Assembly (NCBI GenBank): GCA_003116995.1 | Contig: BDSL01000047.1 | Span: 310,001 to 374,000, forward strand | Source: Yamagishiella unicocca | Taxonomy: Eukaryota > Chlorophyta > Chlorophyceae > Chlamydomonadales > Volvocaceae | DNA: 64,000 nt | Direction: 5' to 3' | Shown here: positions 50,508 to 63,200 of the stretch, piece by piece | How positions within the stretch are numbered: the stretch's first letter is position 1 | Layout: the number at the start of each line of letters is the position of its first letter | Notes under the pieces: generated by a model | What the model saw: only the letters and a program-made list of their open reading frames with translations | Databases searched by the model: none | What the model was told of the DNA's origin: nothing | Made by a program: the position numbers and the translations under genes

Positions 50508-52690
50508 TCTATACGAGGCAATGCCAGCTACCCACTGCCCCTTGGCCTAATCGTCCCAATGCTGCCAGCCAATGGTGGGTGGACAGAACCAGCAAGGCCT
50601 CCACACGCCGTCAGCCGCAAGCTTATGCTCAGCCGAAGCCCCCGACTGTGCTCTTTACGTCAGACAGACAAGGCATGTTGTCGCGTAGCTTCCTTCTCAG
50701 TATATTGTCGCGTATGATTGCCCCCTATGCCCCCTTTCCAGGGCACGCACCCAAGGCGGGTGTGACGAATCTGTCCGTTATAGGTGGGCCTGAAAAAACC
50801 CTGTTTGTGGTACAACCACAAAAATGAATAGCAGCAACGCAAATATGTGGGATATTACGACGAGCCGGGCGCAACGAGTGTGCCAAGTTGAACTCAGCGT
50901 GGAACTCTCAAAGACGAATGCATAAAAATGTACGGCTCAGCTCGTTAAATCATTACGACGAGGATCACCACACAATCCAGCTGTCGTAGGCATTTTCATA
51001 ACGACAAAGGCGTTTTGGGTCGCTAAGCAAACAGACCCGTAAGGTGTTGCTGAAGTGCCGCAGGCACAGCGGACTGCACTTGTTGGTGTACTTGTTACTG
51101 AGAACACGGACTAGTGCTCCATTCTACCGTACAGGGACCTCATGCCCAAAGAGCCTACGCCCAGTTAACCCTGCTGCTGTAGCTGCACAGAGCGGCATTC
51201 GAGTCAAATCTAATAAGAGCCAGCTATCACCCCCAGACGGCACCAAGAAACACAGGCCGCCCTGGAAGGAAATATGTGGAGCTGTCGTTGTAACGGTTAC
51301 GGAACTGTGTGCGACCAAAAATTCCCAAACAGACTTGTCGCCCACCAATGCAACGTTGGCGTTGCGCACTTGGCACAGCTGGAAAGATGAACTCAGTACA
51401 GCGGCTTCGATAGGCCCCAACCCCGGTCGTACGCGTTGCCGCCGCTGACAGCTGGCCCTCGCCTCTAGGAAGGTGCGTGCCTGAAAACACCATCGGCAAA
51501 TACGGCTAATACGACGCATACCTTCCGCCCAAAAGGACGCAGAGGCTACCTTTCAACAATGGACCATCAATCGCTCCCCGAAAGGATAGGGCTACGCTGT
51601 AGGGTTACGCAGCTGCACGGCCCGGGGGAATAGACTGGACCGCCCGCCGGCATCAAATTCACTATAAGGCCTGTTAGTTAGGGTGATTAAGGCCTGATCG
51701 TTAGGGTGAGTCCATCCTTGTGACGTACGACGTGTCGGACAGCATCTCATTCCTAGCCTGTGGATGGCTCAACTTGTACTTGTGCAGGGCAGTTTCCGTG
51801 ATGTCCGGCAGGGGTCCGGCCTGCAATCCCAGCATATGGATGAAATTGCGTGGGTGCCGGGTGGTCGACACTTCAATCGTTAGAAAGCAGTCGCAGTGTA
51901 GCAGAGAACGAGGTTGCGATGAAGGTCAAGCAGCTAGGAAGGCATGTTCCAGATGTCGGTGGCGCTGAGAGTTAGGGTGGAAAGTTGCATCGTAATGCAT
52001 ATTCTGGTCCACCATCTCCGTAAAAACTGTAAACCATAACCCGTAAAAAATAAACACCGTGTTGTAAGCAATTTGCGGCTTGAACAGGCAATTGGTTGAC
52101 CACTGGGCCGTAACGAATTGCGGTTTGTGGTTTCTAAGAGTTCGTATTTCATGCCGCCCAGGTCCACCTGCCTGGCCCATCTGGGCTGGTACCGTGCTCT
52201 CGCACGCGTAATTGCTGGTTTTGCGTGGTTTTGCGCTTATAGATTTGCTAATAAAATAGGTGTCTTTGCTTCTGGTTGACCGCTTCAAAGCGTTTACGGC
52301 CAGTCTCTTAGGGAACGTTACAACAATGTGAAAATGGCGAAATCCAGATCTGGTGTCGTAAGTTTGAAGTTGAAGGTACGTTCCGTGTTTCCAAGCTAGC
52401 CTACGTTGACGCCGCTCCCTGAAATACCCGCCAAGTGCACAATGGCCCCGCTCCTAGGTTGTCGGTCTCACAGGCTCTCACTCCGTCGAATGAGGAATCC
52501 CGGGTTTCTGTTTTCCCTGTTTAGTGGGTCAGCTAAAACACGTACATTGTAAAGGAGCAGCGAATGCCCATAGCAGGGGTGGGACGGCGGTTGCAGGTAT
52601 TATCCAATAAAATCCAATAAACTGCCTGCTGCCGTCCCTAGCGCTCAGGATGCCAGCGCGAACAGGTTATCGAATACCGGATGTTATATT
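50508..52690. other. Spacer between U5 copies 3 and 4
   Basis: Carries the copy 3 promoter. A partial D3 core (GTTGTAACGGTTACGG) lies near 51288. AATCCAATAAAATCCAATAA lies near 52600. No protein gene supported. Confidence 0.45.
50572..50580 (-). promoter_or_regulatory. Upstream sequence element of U5 copy 3
   Basis: ACCCACCAT on the minus strand, extended to ACCCACCATTGG as in copy 4, about 66 bp before the RNA 5' end. Confidence 0.7.
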
Positions 52691-52806
52691 GGGGTGCGCA
52701 ACAGCGCAGCAAAGATTGGGTCGAGGCGCCGTCAGTGAGTTGCCTTCGCTGATCTCTTTAGTAAAAGGCGAAAGAGATATGAGAATCGTGGGCAACTCAG
52801 CGCATA
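52691..52806 (-). ncRNA. U5: U5 snRNA, copy 4
   Basis: About 116 nt on the minus strand with all stems paired, loop 1 CGCCTTTTACTAAAG, Sm-like CCCAATCTTTG and terminal hairpin TGCGC-TGTT-GCGCA. Its closest relative is copy 3, 2.3 kb upstream in the window. Confidence 0.93.
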
Positions 52807-52870
52807 TACTCCCATGGTCAGACCTCGCCGTCCGACCCCGCTGCGTCCAGTGGCCTCGCGCCGCTGCCCA

Positions 52871-52879
52871 ATGGTGGGT
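52871..52879 (-). promoter_or_regulatory. Upstream sequence element of U5 copy 4
   Basis: ACCCACCAT (ACCCACCATTGG) on the minus strand, 66 bp before the RNA 5' end. Confidence 0.7.
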
Positions 52880-53732
52880 CGCCGGCCCCAGCACGCCAGC
52901 AGGCCCCAGCCGCGCGCATCTCGGACGAACACGGCAGCTGGCAAGGCTATCAGCCGCACGACTACTGGACTGCGGTGCTGCAGCAGGGTGCATCTGTGCA
53001 CCGTACGGCTACCGGTCCTGGAGCAAGAAGGGTCGCGCGCTCCTACACGCCATTCGTACAGACCGCGCCGACGCCTTACAAGACACCGCGGCGTCGCTTT
53101 CGGTGTCAGACGATGCGCCCGATGACTCTACCTTCTGGTCTGGGGGCCACCATACCAGTTACAACAACCACTGTAACCGTTACAACAACCAGAATGATTG
53201 GGTGTCTTGGCATGGCGGCGGCATCGCGGCAACATCTTGATTGGATGCCCCGAAACCACCATACAGGGTTTTTCCAGGAACGAAATATCGAAATGTCCGC
53301 CGCTCCGGAATGGATATCTCGCCTCTCCTAAACGGTCGCATCGAAGGCGTTGTGTACTCTACGCTCCGAAACCATCACAACCCCAACGGGTCCCTCGCCT
53401 ACCTCTCCCAGTCTCAGGCCGCAGCACTGCTGCCGCCGCCGTGCCGCGCAGCAGAAACGCCCACACCTCAGTGAGCCGCTACAGCCTCCACACCTCAGTG
53501 GCCCGCTACAGCCTCCACTCCCCTCGTGCCGCACTACGCCCTGCACCCAACAACTAGCTGCCGTCCACACCCACTGCGCCACCGGGGCAAAATGGAGGCG
53601 CCACCGTCGCGCTCCCAACACGAACTTGGAGCCCACTGCAACAAGTTATTACCACCAACCTACTACCACTCTTCCAACTCACCGGCCTTCCCTCCTGCCC
53701 CTTGTGTCGTACATGTTGTCGTACACTCCCAT
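52880..53732. other. 3' flank of the MATE gene with a D3 repeat
   Basis: An inverted D3 copy lies at about 53098-53190 (GGTGTCAGACGATGCGCCCG, then GTAACCGTTACAAC). The TGTAA inside it on the minus strand could serve as polyadenylation signal, about 550 nt after the MATE stop. CACCTCAGTG..CCGCTACAGCCTC is repeated near 53465-53515. Confidence 0.45.
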
Positions 53733-56700
53733 TCACGACATTGCGTGCTCCGTCGTCAGCAGCGGCTCGTGCACCCCGTGCCGGCTCTCAAGACCCCCAT
53801 GCAGCAGCACGTGGGGTGGCGCCGTCCCCGGCCCCGAAACCCGCCGTTGCCGCGGCCCCTCGGCGCCGGCTGCCAGTCCCGCCCTCCCCCCCTCCTCCTC
53901 CGCTGCCCCCGCCCCCGGCCCGGTTCCCGCTAGCAGCGCCGCCGCAACCGCCCCCTCCGACACCGCCACCCGCCGCAGCGCCTTGCGGGCCTCCTCCGGC
54001 CAGTCGAAGTGCAGCACGCTGCTCACAAGGATGATCGCCTGGGGGTTGGGGGATTTGAACCGGGGACGTGATGGGGTTAGTGAGAAAACCAGTGAACCAG
54101 GGTGGTATATGGACGTAGGTGGGGGTGGGAATGGCGAGCGCTGGATAGAGGCGGGCAGGTCGCTTCAAGATTGGTAGACGACGGAGGGTATTGTTCTGGT
54201 TAGGAATTAGGAAAGGAGGGCGGAGCAGGGCTTTCGGCGAGGGGCCTGTCGAGGAAACGGCACGAGCGCGGGTGACAAGGGGAGCACCAGCACCGGATTC
54301 CTGGCTTGGAACCTCCTCGCTTCCGTTTCCCGCCAACGAAGAAGACCCCCTCATGCAGCCTCGGCTTCCCGCTGTCCGGCGCCCGGATGCCTTCACGCGC
54401 ACAAACCTACCAGCCGGCCCCCCTCCCCCCATAAGGCCTTGGTTCAAGCCACGCGCCGGCGGTTCAAGCCACACGCCGGCAGCGGCCGCGCGCCACTGTG
54501 CACCGGTAACGCATCTCCTTTTCAAAGGTAACGATCAGTCTCCGGGCTGGGTTGGGCCGCCTCCCGCTGCCCTCGGTGCATCCCGCGGATTCCCCTGCCG
54601 CCACCCCAGTTCTCTGCTTTACACTCCACAATACAGCCCACGTCTTCTTCTTCTCTTTCTCTCCTGCACCCGCGCTCCGTCGTCGCGTCCGTGTGTTTGT
54701 CCGGCCCACACAGGCTACGCACCCACTACATCTCCCCCGTCGCGTTACCGGTTCTTTTGTGTAACCGCCATAAGGCCCCCACCGCCGCTCACCTGCAACG
54801 CGGACGCGCCTCCCATGGCTAGCCACAGCCCCAGAGCTCCCATGTGGTATCGGAGCGCCAGGAGGGCAGCACAGGGGAGCCCCAGGAACCAATACACCTG
54901 GCGGGGGGGGCGGGGGGGGGGCAATGTCACGAGGTTCAGGGGGAGGGGTAAGGGCGTCGTTACCTCAGCTCGGCTTCTCCCCTGCCTCCACCCCTGCCCC
55001 TGCCCCTGCTTTCCTCACAAACCAACCCCCCCATAGCCACCCCCCCACCACCACCCCTCACCACCACCCCTCACCACCACCACCACCACCACCTCACCAC
55101 CACCCCTCACCACCATCACCTCACCCCCCACCTCACTCCCCCCCCTCACCGCGAGGTTGACTTTGAACGCCAGCTCCTGTCTACCGCTGCCCCTCAGCAC
55201 CCCACTGCTGACCGACACCACCGAGTCAGCCACATTGGACAGCGTGAGCACGGGCATCAGGACCGCCACTGCAGGGAGGGGCGGCGGGGCGGGACCGCAG
55301 GGAGGATGCGTTTCAGGGTGGGAGGAGGGTGGAGACTCGTAGGGAATGGAGTGGGGACTGGGGCATGATAGTCGACCTAGCCGGTCCATTACAACACCGC
55401 GCAGCTACAGCCCCTCACATCCACACCCCGGCATCAGAAACGCACGAGTCCAGCCGTCTGACCCGCCTACCACCACCGACACGTCACTGCCCCAAACCAG
55501 GATACCCCCCACTAACTCGCCTGCCTCGCCCTCCGAGATACACGCCACCAGCAGCCTCTCGCCCAACTCCACCCCTCACACGCACCCACCTAGGTACTCC
55601 TCACACGCACCCACCCCTCACAGGCATTCCTACACGCACCCACCTAGGTCAATGATGGCCCGGTCCGGTGTGTACAGCCGGGCCCACGCCTTGGGCGCCG
55701 CCAGCAGCCCCGCACTAGCGGCTAGGGGGGCAGCAACCCCCAGAGCCAGGGACACAAGGCCCGCGTAGCGGGCGCAACCGCCACGGCCGGCGCCTGATGT
55801 GGGTTGGGTCGGGTTGGGTCGGTGAAGGGCGAAAGGTGGCTGCGTGGAGAGGCCCGAATACTGCTGCGGCTGTTAGTTGTTAGTTGTTAGTTACGTCACG
55901 GCGGTGGTTGCGGTGATGGTGGCGATGGCAGGTGCCGATGGTTTGAGAGGGACTGGACGCGGTTGGTGCCGCCCTGCAAAGGACGGTTCGCGTCATTCTG
56001 GTTTCACATTCTCCGCTTGCACGTGTACGGCAGCTTCCGTTGGGTACGACAACGCGCCTCTGCTGCCGGGGCCCCCGAGCGACGCAGGCCCCTCCCCAGC
56101 GGCTCGACACTCGCCGGATCCCCTCCACCCACCCACCCACGAGTTTTTCGGACATCCACGGGTTTCCCTCGAACCCACCCACCATCGCGCCCCCGTCCTC
56201 ACCCAGCTCATTCGACACCCGTGTGGAAGCCGCGGAGCTGAAGCCCTCCACCACCATGAACAGCAGCGCGTGGGTGTCGAACGCAAGGCCTGGCGCGGGG
56301 TGGGGTGGGGTGGGATGGGGTGGGGTTCGAGGGATGGGGTGGGGTGGGGTGGGGTTTCGAGGTAGACCCGTGGATGGGTGGGGTGGGTTTAGAGTTTCAT
56401 GCGGTTGCTGCCGTGTTGACGGGGGCAATAAGGAGCGGAAAGGCCTGCGTGCGGGCCGAGGTACAAGGCGGAGGGACCAGCGAGGGGACCCGGGTAGTGC
56501 TGGTCGTGCGAGGGAGGCAAAGCGTCGGACGTGCTAGGACACGACCAGGGCGGTGTGGGGGGGGGTTCGAGGACGACCCGTGGATGCGAGGAAAACCATC
56601 CAGGACAGACGTTTCGAGATGCACGCTGGAGAGCGTGGGTGATGAAAAGACGGGGCGGGGAGGGAGGTCAGAGGGCAGGCGGCGAGAGGTTGTGGCCAGC

Positions 56701-57168
56701 GGAAGGGGAGTGGGAGTGGCCACTGAAGGGCTAGCGGGGAAGGTGATGTGAGAGGACAGCGCACGACCTGCCCACTCACCACCCCACCCATCACCCCACT
56801 CATCAGCCCATTCCAACCCGGCTGCCTTACTTTCCTTCTGCCATACACGACGTTCTCCCCGTTCTCTGCCTCCTACCGAACCCATCCCTGCCCCGTTGCC
56901 GCGTCCTTTCCTGTACCCCCCGCCGCCGCACCGCGGAACCCAACCCTGGCGCTTCCGCTCCCTCGCCAGCCACGTCAGCCTCCGCCTGCCTCCGTGCCGG
57001 CGGGCTTAGTCCACTTAAGGCGGGCCGTCCGCCCGAGCGCTCCGACATGCACTCCTCAAACGCACTTGCCTCCGGGCGATTATGTCATTTTCCTCGACTA
57101 TCTATCTACGTCGTATCAACCGGTTTCATCACCAACGCTTGCCCCCAACAGCCGTGGGTCTTCACGCC

Positions 57169-57238
<70 letters not shown>

Positions 57239-60200
57239 CAACACCGCGGCTCCCCCCCTCCGGCCCGTTACCTTCACCGCCCTCGGTTTATCGGCCGTGG
57301 ATTCGCGGATTCTCTTATCAACCCCCCCTCCAGCCCAACCCACCCATCGCCCCCAGCTGAACGTGCGCATCCGGTAGCACGCCCGCGATCAGCACCACCG
57401 CCTCGTACGTCCACCAGTCCAGACAGATGGCGGCGGCGGAGGGGAGCGCGATCTGGGCACGGACGGGCGCAGGAGGGGGGCCAGAGGGGAGGAGGGGCGG
57501 TTTAGGGTTTTAGGGGCAAGCTACACAGCGGTGCCGTTGCTGAGACCAGCAGAAAGGAAGCGGCGGTGGTGGTGTTTGTGGCGGGTGGCGAGTGGCCCCG
57601 GAGGTGTGTGTTGTTGCAGTGGGGGCGGGCACATGCGGTGTATGAGAGGTGGGGGCGGGCAGGGTGCTGCAGGGGGGTTGCATGAAAGCACTGCAGGGGG
57701 GAACAGCAGGGTCGGCGATGCGGCTGGCGTCTTGAGGGATCGAGGTGAGGCACGGGGCACACTACGCCGTGGAAGGTGGGTCATCGTTCTGCATCTGTCG
57801 TACATAAATAAAGTAGCAACATGCTTCGTGCATCAGTTGCCTCCTGGGGTGCACCGCAACCATGTCAATAAGGAGAGTGCCCCTCAGCCCCGGGCCCGAA
57901 ACGTGGCCTCCACGAAACACATCCCGCGCGCTCCGTCCCTCTCAACCCCCCCTCCCCTCCCTTTTACCACATCTCGTCTCCCCACCCTTTTAACCCCCTC
58001 ACAAACACACACGCACAAACCATCTCCCCCGCCTCCCGCGCCCTCCTCACCCGCATGTACTCCCCCCAGCCCCGCAGCGCCTGGCCGCTGAAGCCCCCCC
58101 AGGTCTTGTCCCCCTGCTCCTGGGCACACAGGTGCAGCCAGGCCATGGCGCAGACGAGCAGGAGCAGCTCCAGGGACTGCTCGGAGGACAGAGGGGCGGA
58201 GTGGAAGGGGTTGCACGGGGGTTAGGGTGTTCGAGGTCATAGCGAGCCGGCATCGACATGAGTCCAAACACGTCGACAATAATGCGATGCTATATCTGCA
58301 GCAGAGCTCCGTGTTGGCTGCGGTATGTATCGCTATGGTGGTAGTGATGCTAGCTGGGTTGGTTGCGTGGGCGTAATTCATGGTTGTTGTGGTCGTCGTA
58401 CTCGTTGCCGCCTAGCGGTGGATGAGGGCGAAGGCACCGCTGCGGGAGTGGTGGGGGCGGGAGTGGTTGGGGCGGGCTGGCGCGAAGAGTAACCGCAGCA
58501 CGCCCAGCACAGCACACAGCACACAGCACACAGCACAGCTCAGCCATGGTGGGGCAGCCACCTACCGCAGCACGCCCAGCCCAGCCCAGCAGAGCTCAGC
58601 TCAGCTATGCATGGTGGAGCAGCAACGGCAGCAGGGCGGCGGTGGATGGGCGCCCGTGCACAAACGCACGGTCGACTCCATAAGGCCCCACCTGCAGTAC
58701 GTTGTACGCCACTGCGGCGCCCACCATGCCCAGCCCCAGCCTGAACATGAAGAAGTGGTTGACCAGTGGGGTGAGGGCCGTGCAGATGACCGCGACCACC
58801 GTGAGAGGTGTCACCACACCCTGTGTGCGTGCGTGCGTGCGGGTGGGGGGGGGGCAGGAGGCGGCGCTAGCTGACACCCAGCTGACGTCCAGGGCACCCA
58901 AAGGGCCGCGTGTATGCTTTCGGGGGGGGTCAGGGGAGTGGTCGGGGCAGGGGGCCGGTCAAGGCGGGAGGTACGACACCTCCAGAGTAAGACTGCAATA
59001 CGTCGAAATCCGCGAAGCCACAACACCCCCCCCTCTCTGCCCCCCATCTACCCCTCCCCCCCTTCTCAAACCAACCCGACCGAGGAACCCAGGGGTCCAC
59101 CAACCGCTCATAGTCCGCCCCTTGTCCTCCCGCCTCCCCCCCTCTCCTCTCCGACCTTCCTTCCACCATCACCTCGTTTGCCTCAATACCGGTCTACGTG
59201 TTTTCCTCCGCAACCCCTCCCCTCTCCAGCCCCCAGCTCCCCTTCTGTGCGCCATATGCACTACCCATGTCGCGTAACGGGTCCTTATGCCACCCCCCCA
59301 CTCTCGCTGTATGTTCCGGCCGCCCAGCCACCTCCCAACAGCAACCACCACCAACGCTCCACCCTCCCCACCGACCTGGCTGCTTAGGTAGTTTTTGATG
59401 CAGCCGCTGACTGCCCACATGCACAGAGCGGGGCCCAGTAGCCGGACGTACCCAGAGGCCAGGGCCACCACCTCGGGCTGCTGGCCTGGGGGGAGGTGGG
59501 TTGTACGGGAAACCCGTGTACGAAGGAAACCCGGGGGGGATTATAAGAGAATAATCCGCACATCCACGGCCAAGAGAAACCGGGGGGAGGTTGTGGTGGT
59601 GGTGTGCGGGGGGTTGATGGCAAGGAGGGCCATGGAGGCGACGACACAGGAAACCAAGAGAGGACGGGGACGGGAGGGGGTGCGAGAGGAAACCCGGTAG
59701 GTCGGCACTGAAGAGTAGGAACGATGAGGAAGGAACCCCGGGGGGGTAGGAGGACCGGGTGTGGGGGGGGCAGCCCCGTATGCTATCAACAGCCCGTGAA
59801 CGCAAGAACGTGCCCGCCCCGTTACGTGCGACAACACGTGGTAGGGGTGGACTTACCTGAGGATGGCGGAAAGACCAAATGAGCGAGCAAAAGCGGCGAG
59901 CGTTAGTATTACGATTGTTAATGCGGGAAGGAAGTAAGGAAGGCAATGGCGGGGATATATGATGGACGGAGTACGGCGAGCAGGATGAGCCGTTACATGA
60001 CAAACCGTGATAAATGAAGGCGAGCACAGACATCGGGGGGAAGGAAGGGCATGAGAGGAAAACCGTTGGGTCGGCGCTGATTGGGAAAACCGATTAGGAG
60101 ACGTTTGGTCGGTTACGCAAGGCGGGAGGGGGGGCCGGGGGCCGGGGGGGTGGGGGGAGGCGTCAGGGTTTTAGGCATGATGGGTTGCAAGGGAAACCCG

Positions 60201-63200
60201 TGTACGAAGCGATGGGTGGGTGGGGAACTGCCACGACTTGGCTTTGCAGGAATGGGGTTCTCGGTGCAGAGGAGCTGGTTGAGGGCTGCTATGCGGCCAT
60301 CGTTTCGTCGCCGTACGGCACAATTATGCTGGTCAAGGTGGATCATCTCACGGGTGCGAGTGGGCCGTGTCCCCCCCCCATTTGGCCCCTGTTCGCCAGC
60401 TCCAACAACTTCCGAGATGTAGCGCCACATCGCACTTGGCAGATCCATCCACACAAGCAACTCCCTTCTTCTCCCCCCCTCCCATCCGAGCTCCCATCTT
60501 CTCCCCCCCCCCCAATCCGAGCCCCCATCTTCTCCCCCCTCCCATCCGAGCCCCCACCTTCTCCCCAACCTCCCATCCGAGCCCCGATCTTGTCCCCCCT
60601 CCCATCCGAGCCGCCTACGTACAGAGCCATGGTCTCCCTCTCTCATGCGTCAAACGTCCTCCCCGTATGCCGGAATCCGCTCCTGCCTATCCCCCACAGA
60701 GGACGCTCGCCGCCCTCGCCGGAGCTGCCCAGCCCGGCGCCTCCATCACAGCCACCGCCGTCCCCCGAGCCGCCCAGCCCGGCGCTCGCTATCTCCTGTG
60801 CCCAACCCACGTGCGTGTCCAATCGTGCCCAACTCGCGTGTAAAAACACGCGGCCCTGCGCCCCCACCTATGAGCAGCATGAGCCAGTCCGCCCTCATCC
60901 ACAGCGCCAGGGGTATGAGGCAGGTGAGGAGGCACAGCAGTGTCGCCCGCTGCAGCACCACCCCCAGAACGAGGTAGTGTGTGGCGCCGTACGCCTGACC
61001 GCAGAAGGTCTGTACGGCGCTCGCCATACCCACGACCCTGGGGGGGGCCGAGGGGGGCGGGAGGGGTAGGGGGTAGGGGTAGGAAGGGGGCGGCATAAGG
61101 ACCGTTTACGCGACAAGGACATGACAGTTGGCGCTGTAGGAAGCGGGGGAGAGGATGAGGTGAGGGGGATTAGGGGATGAGAAGGGGGGTTTCGGAGGTA
61201 GGTGAGGGGGGATTAGGGGATGAGAAGGGGGGGGTTCGGGGGGGGGGGAGATGAGGGGAGGGGGATGAGAAGGGGGGGTTCGGGGGGGGGGTGGAGGGGA
61301 GGGGGATGAGAAGGGGGGTTTCGGAGGGCAGCACTGAGGTGTGTCACGCGGTGCAGGGATTTGTGGAGGTGCACGGTGAGAGAGGTAGGGGGGAATTGGG
61401 AGGCGCGGAACCGCGCCATTGGCTCCTTGTCTGGGTGGTGGGTTTCGCGGGCCCCCTGTCCCCTCCGCTTCCCGCCGCCACCAAGCTCCCCCCACCCGCA
61501 TGACTGACTCACAGCGACAGCCCCGTGATGTGGAAGACACTCCGCGCCAAGGTGATCGCGGAAAGCTCCAGGGAACCCAAGTGGCCGACCTGGGTTTCGG
61601 GGCGTTTGCCGTACAATCGGGCAGCAGGGTGTGTTGGCGGTAGCGGTCCGATGTGGATGCGGAGGGGCGCATGCAAGGGAGCAGGTGCTAACGACATGCA
61701 AGGGAGCAGGTGCTAACGACATGCAAGGGAGCAGGTGCTAACGACATGCAAGGGAGCAGGTGCTAACGACATGCAAGGGAGCAGGTGCTAACGACATGCA
61801 AGGGAGCAGGTGCTAACGACATGCAAGGGAGCAGGTGCTAACGACATGCAAGGGAGCAGGTGCTAACGACATGCAAGGGAGCAGGTGCTAACGACATGCA
61901 AGGGAGCAGGTGCTAACGACATGCAAGGGAGCAGGTGCTAACGACATGCAAGGGAGCAGGTGCTAACGACATGCAAGGGAGCAGGTGCTAACGACATGCA
62001 AGGGAGCAGGTGCTAACGACATGCAAGGGAGCAGGTGCTAACGACATGCAAGGGAGCAGGTGCTAACGACATGCAAGGGAGCAGGTGCTAACGACATGCA
62101 AGGGAGCAGGTGCTAACGACATGCAAGGGAGCAGGTGCTAACGACATGCAAGGGAGCAGGTGCTAACGACATGCAAGGGAGCAGGTGCTAACGACATGCA
62201 AGGGAGCAGGTGCTAACGACTGGCGCAGGACGGGTCTGTGTCGGGAGATGTCCCCCAACCAGCGTGCCCCCCCCTGCTGCGCTGCACCAGCCCTTCTGAT
62301 GGTTGTTTATCCACGGTTTCTGGAGCCGCCCCACCCACAAACCTACTGTGTATGACACCCGCTTCGCTCCCCGATCGAATCACTGTGGGGTCCCCTTCCT
62401 ACCCCTCCTCCACCCCACCCCGTTGGCACTACTAGTTTGTTGTTCCTCTAGCACGCCACCAACATTCCCCTGCCTAGCACACAGCCGACAGCCCCCGTCC
62501 ACAGGTTTCCTGATACTCGCACTGAGTACTCCGGAGGTTGCACATCCACTCAAACGCGTCTCTCAAAAGCATTCCATCGCCCGCTAGTTTCTGTCCACCG
62601 TCTTCTATGCCGTGTAAACGGGTCGTCTCGCCACCCCCCTAGCCCTCCGCCAAGCCCTCCTGACCCTCCTCCAAGCCCCCCTCGCCCTCCAAGCCCCCCT
62701 CGCCCCCCCCAGCCTTGCCTGAGCGGTTGTGATGAGGTAGGCGAAGAACGACACCACTTCGCTCAGAGAGATCGGCACCGCCAGGGAGAGCACCCTGGGG
62801 TGGCCGGGGAGGAAGGGAGACACGAAAGCCGTGGGTCGGCACTTCTGACAAGTAAGACCGATTAGGAAACGTTGGATACACACGCCGGGAGGAGACACGG
62901 AAGCCGTGGAAGGGGGGGAGACACGAAACACGTGAACCGACAGCAGAGTGGCGGGGGGGGGGTGAGGGCTAAGAGGAGCAGGGCAGTGGCACGGCGGAGT
63001 GCGAAAAGCGCGGATGGAATGTGTCTTGGGTTCGGGTCCGCAGGTTTCAATTCTAGGGGTTTCGTTATGGCTGGTTTTAACATTGGGGTCATGGTCTTAC
63101 TTCGGGCTGCGTGCGACTCATTTGCCACTCGGGAAGGGAAGGTGAAAAGTCGTGAAAGCGCGTGGAAAGCGGGGCTGTGAAAGGAAACCCGTGGGTCGGC

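Noticed and set aside
54416..54480. GGTTCAAGCC repeats as a tRNA T-arm
   Set aside because: No acceptor, D or anticodon stems fit around it.
61671..62220. CRISPR-like array
   Set aside because: Units are contiguous without unique spacers, and the organism is eukaryotic; this is a minisatellite. The same holds for 50104-50224.
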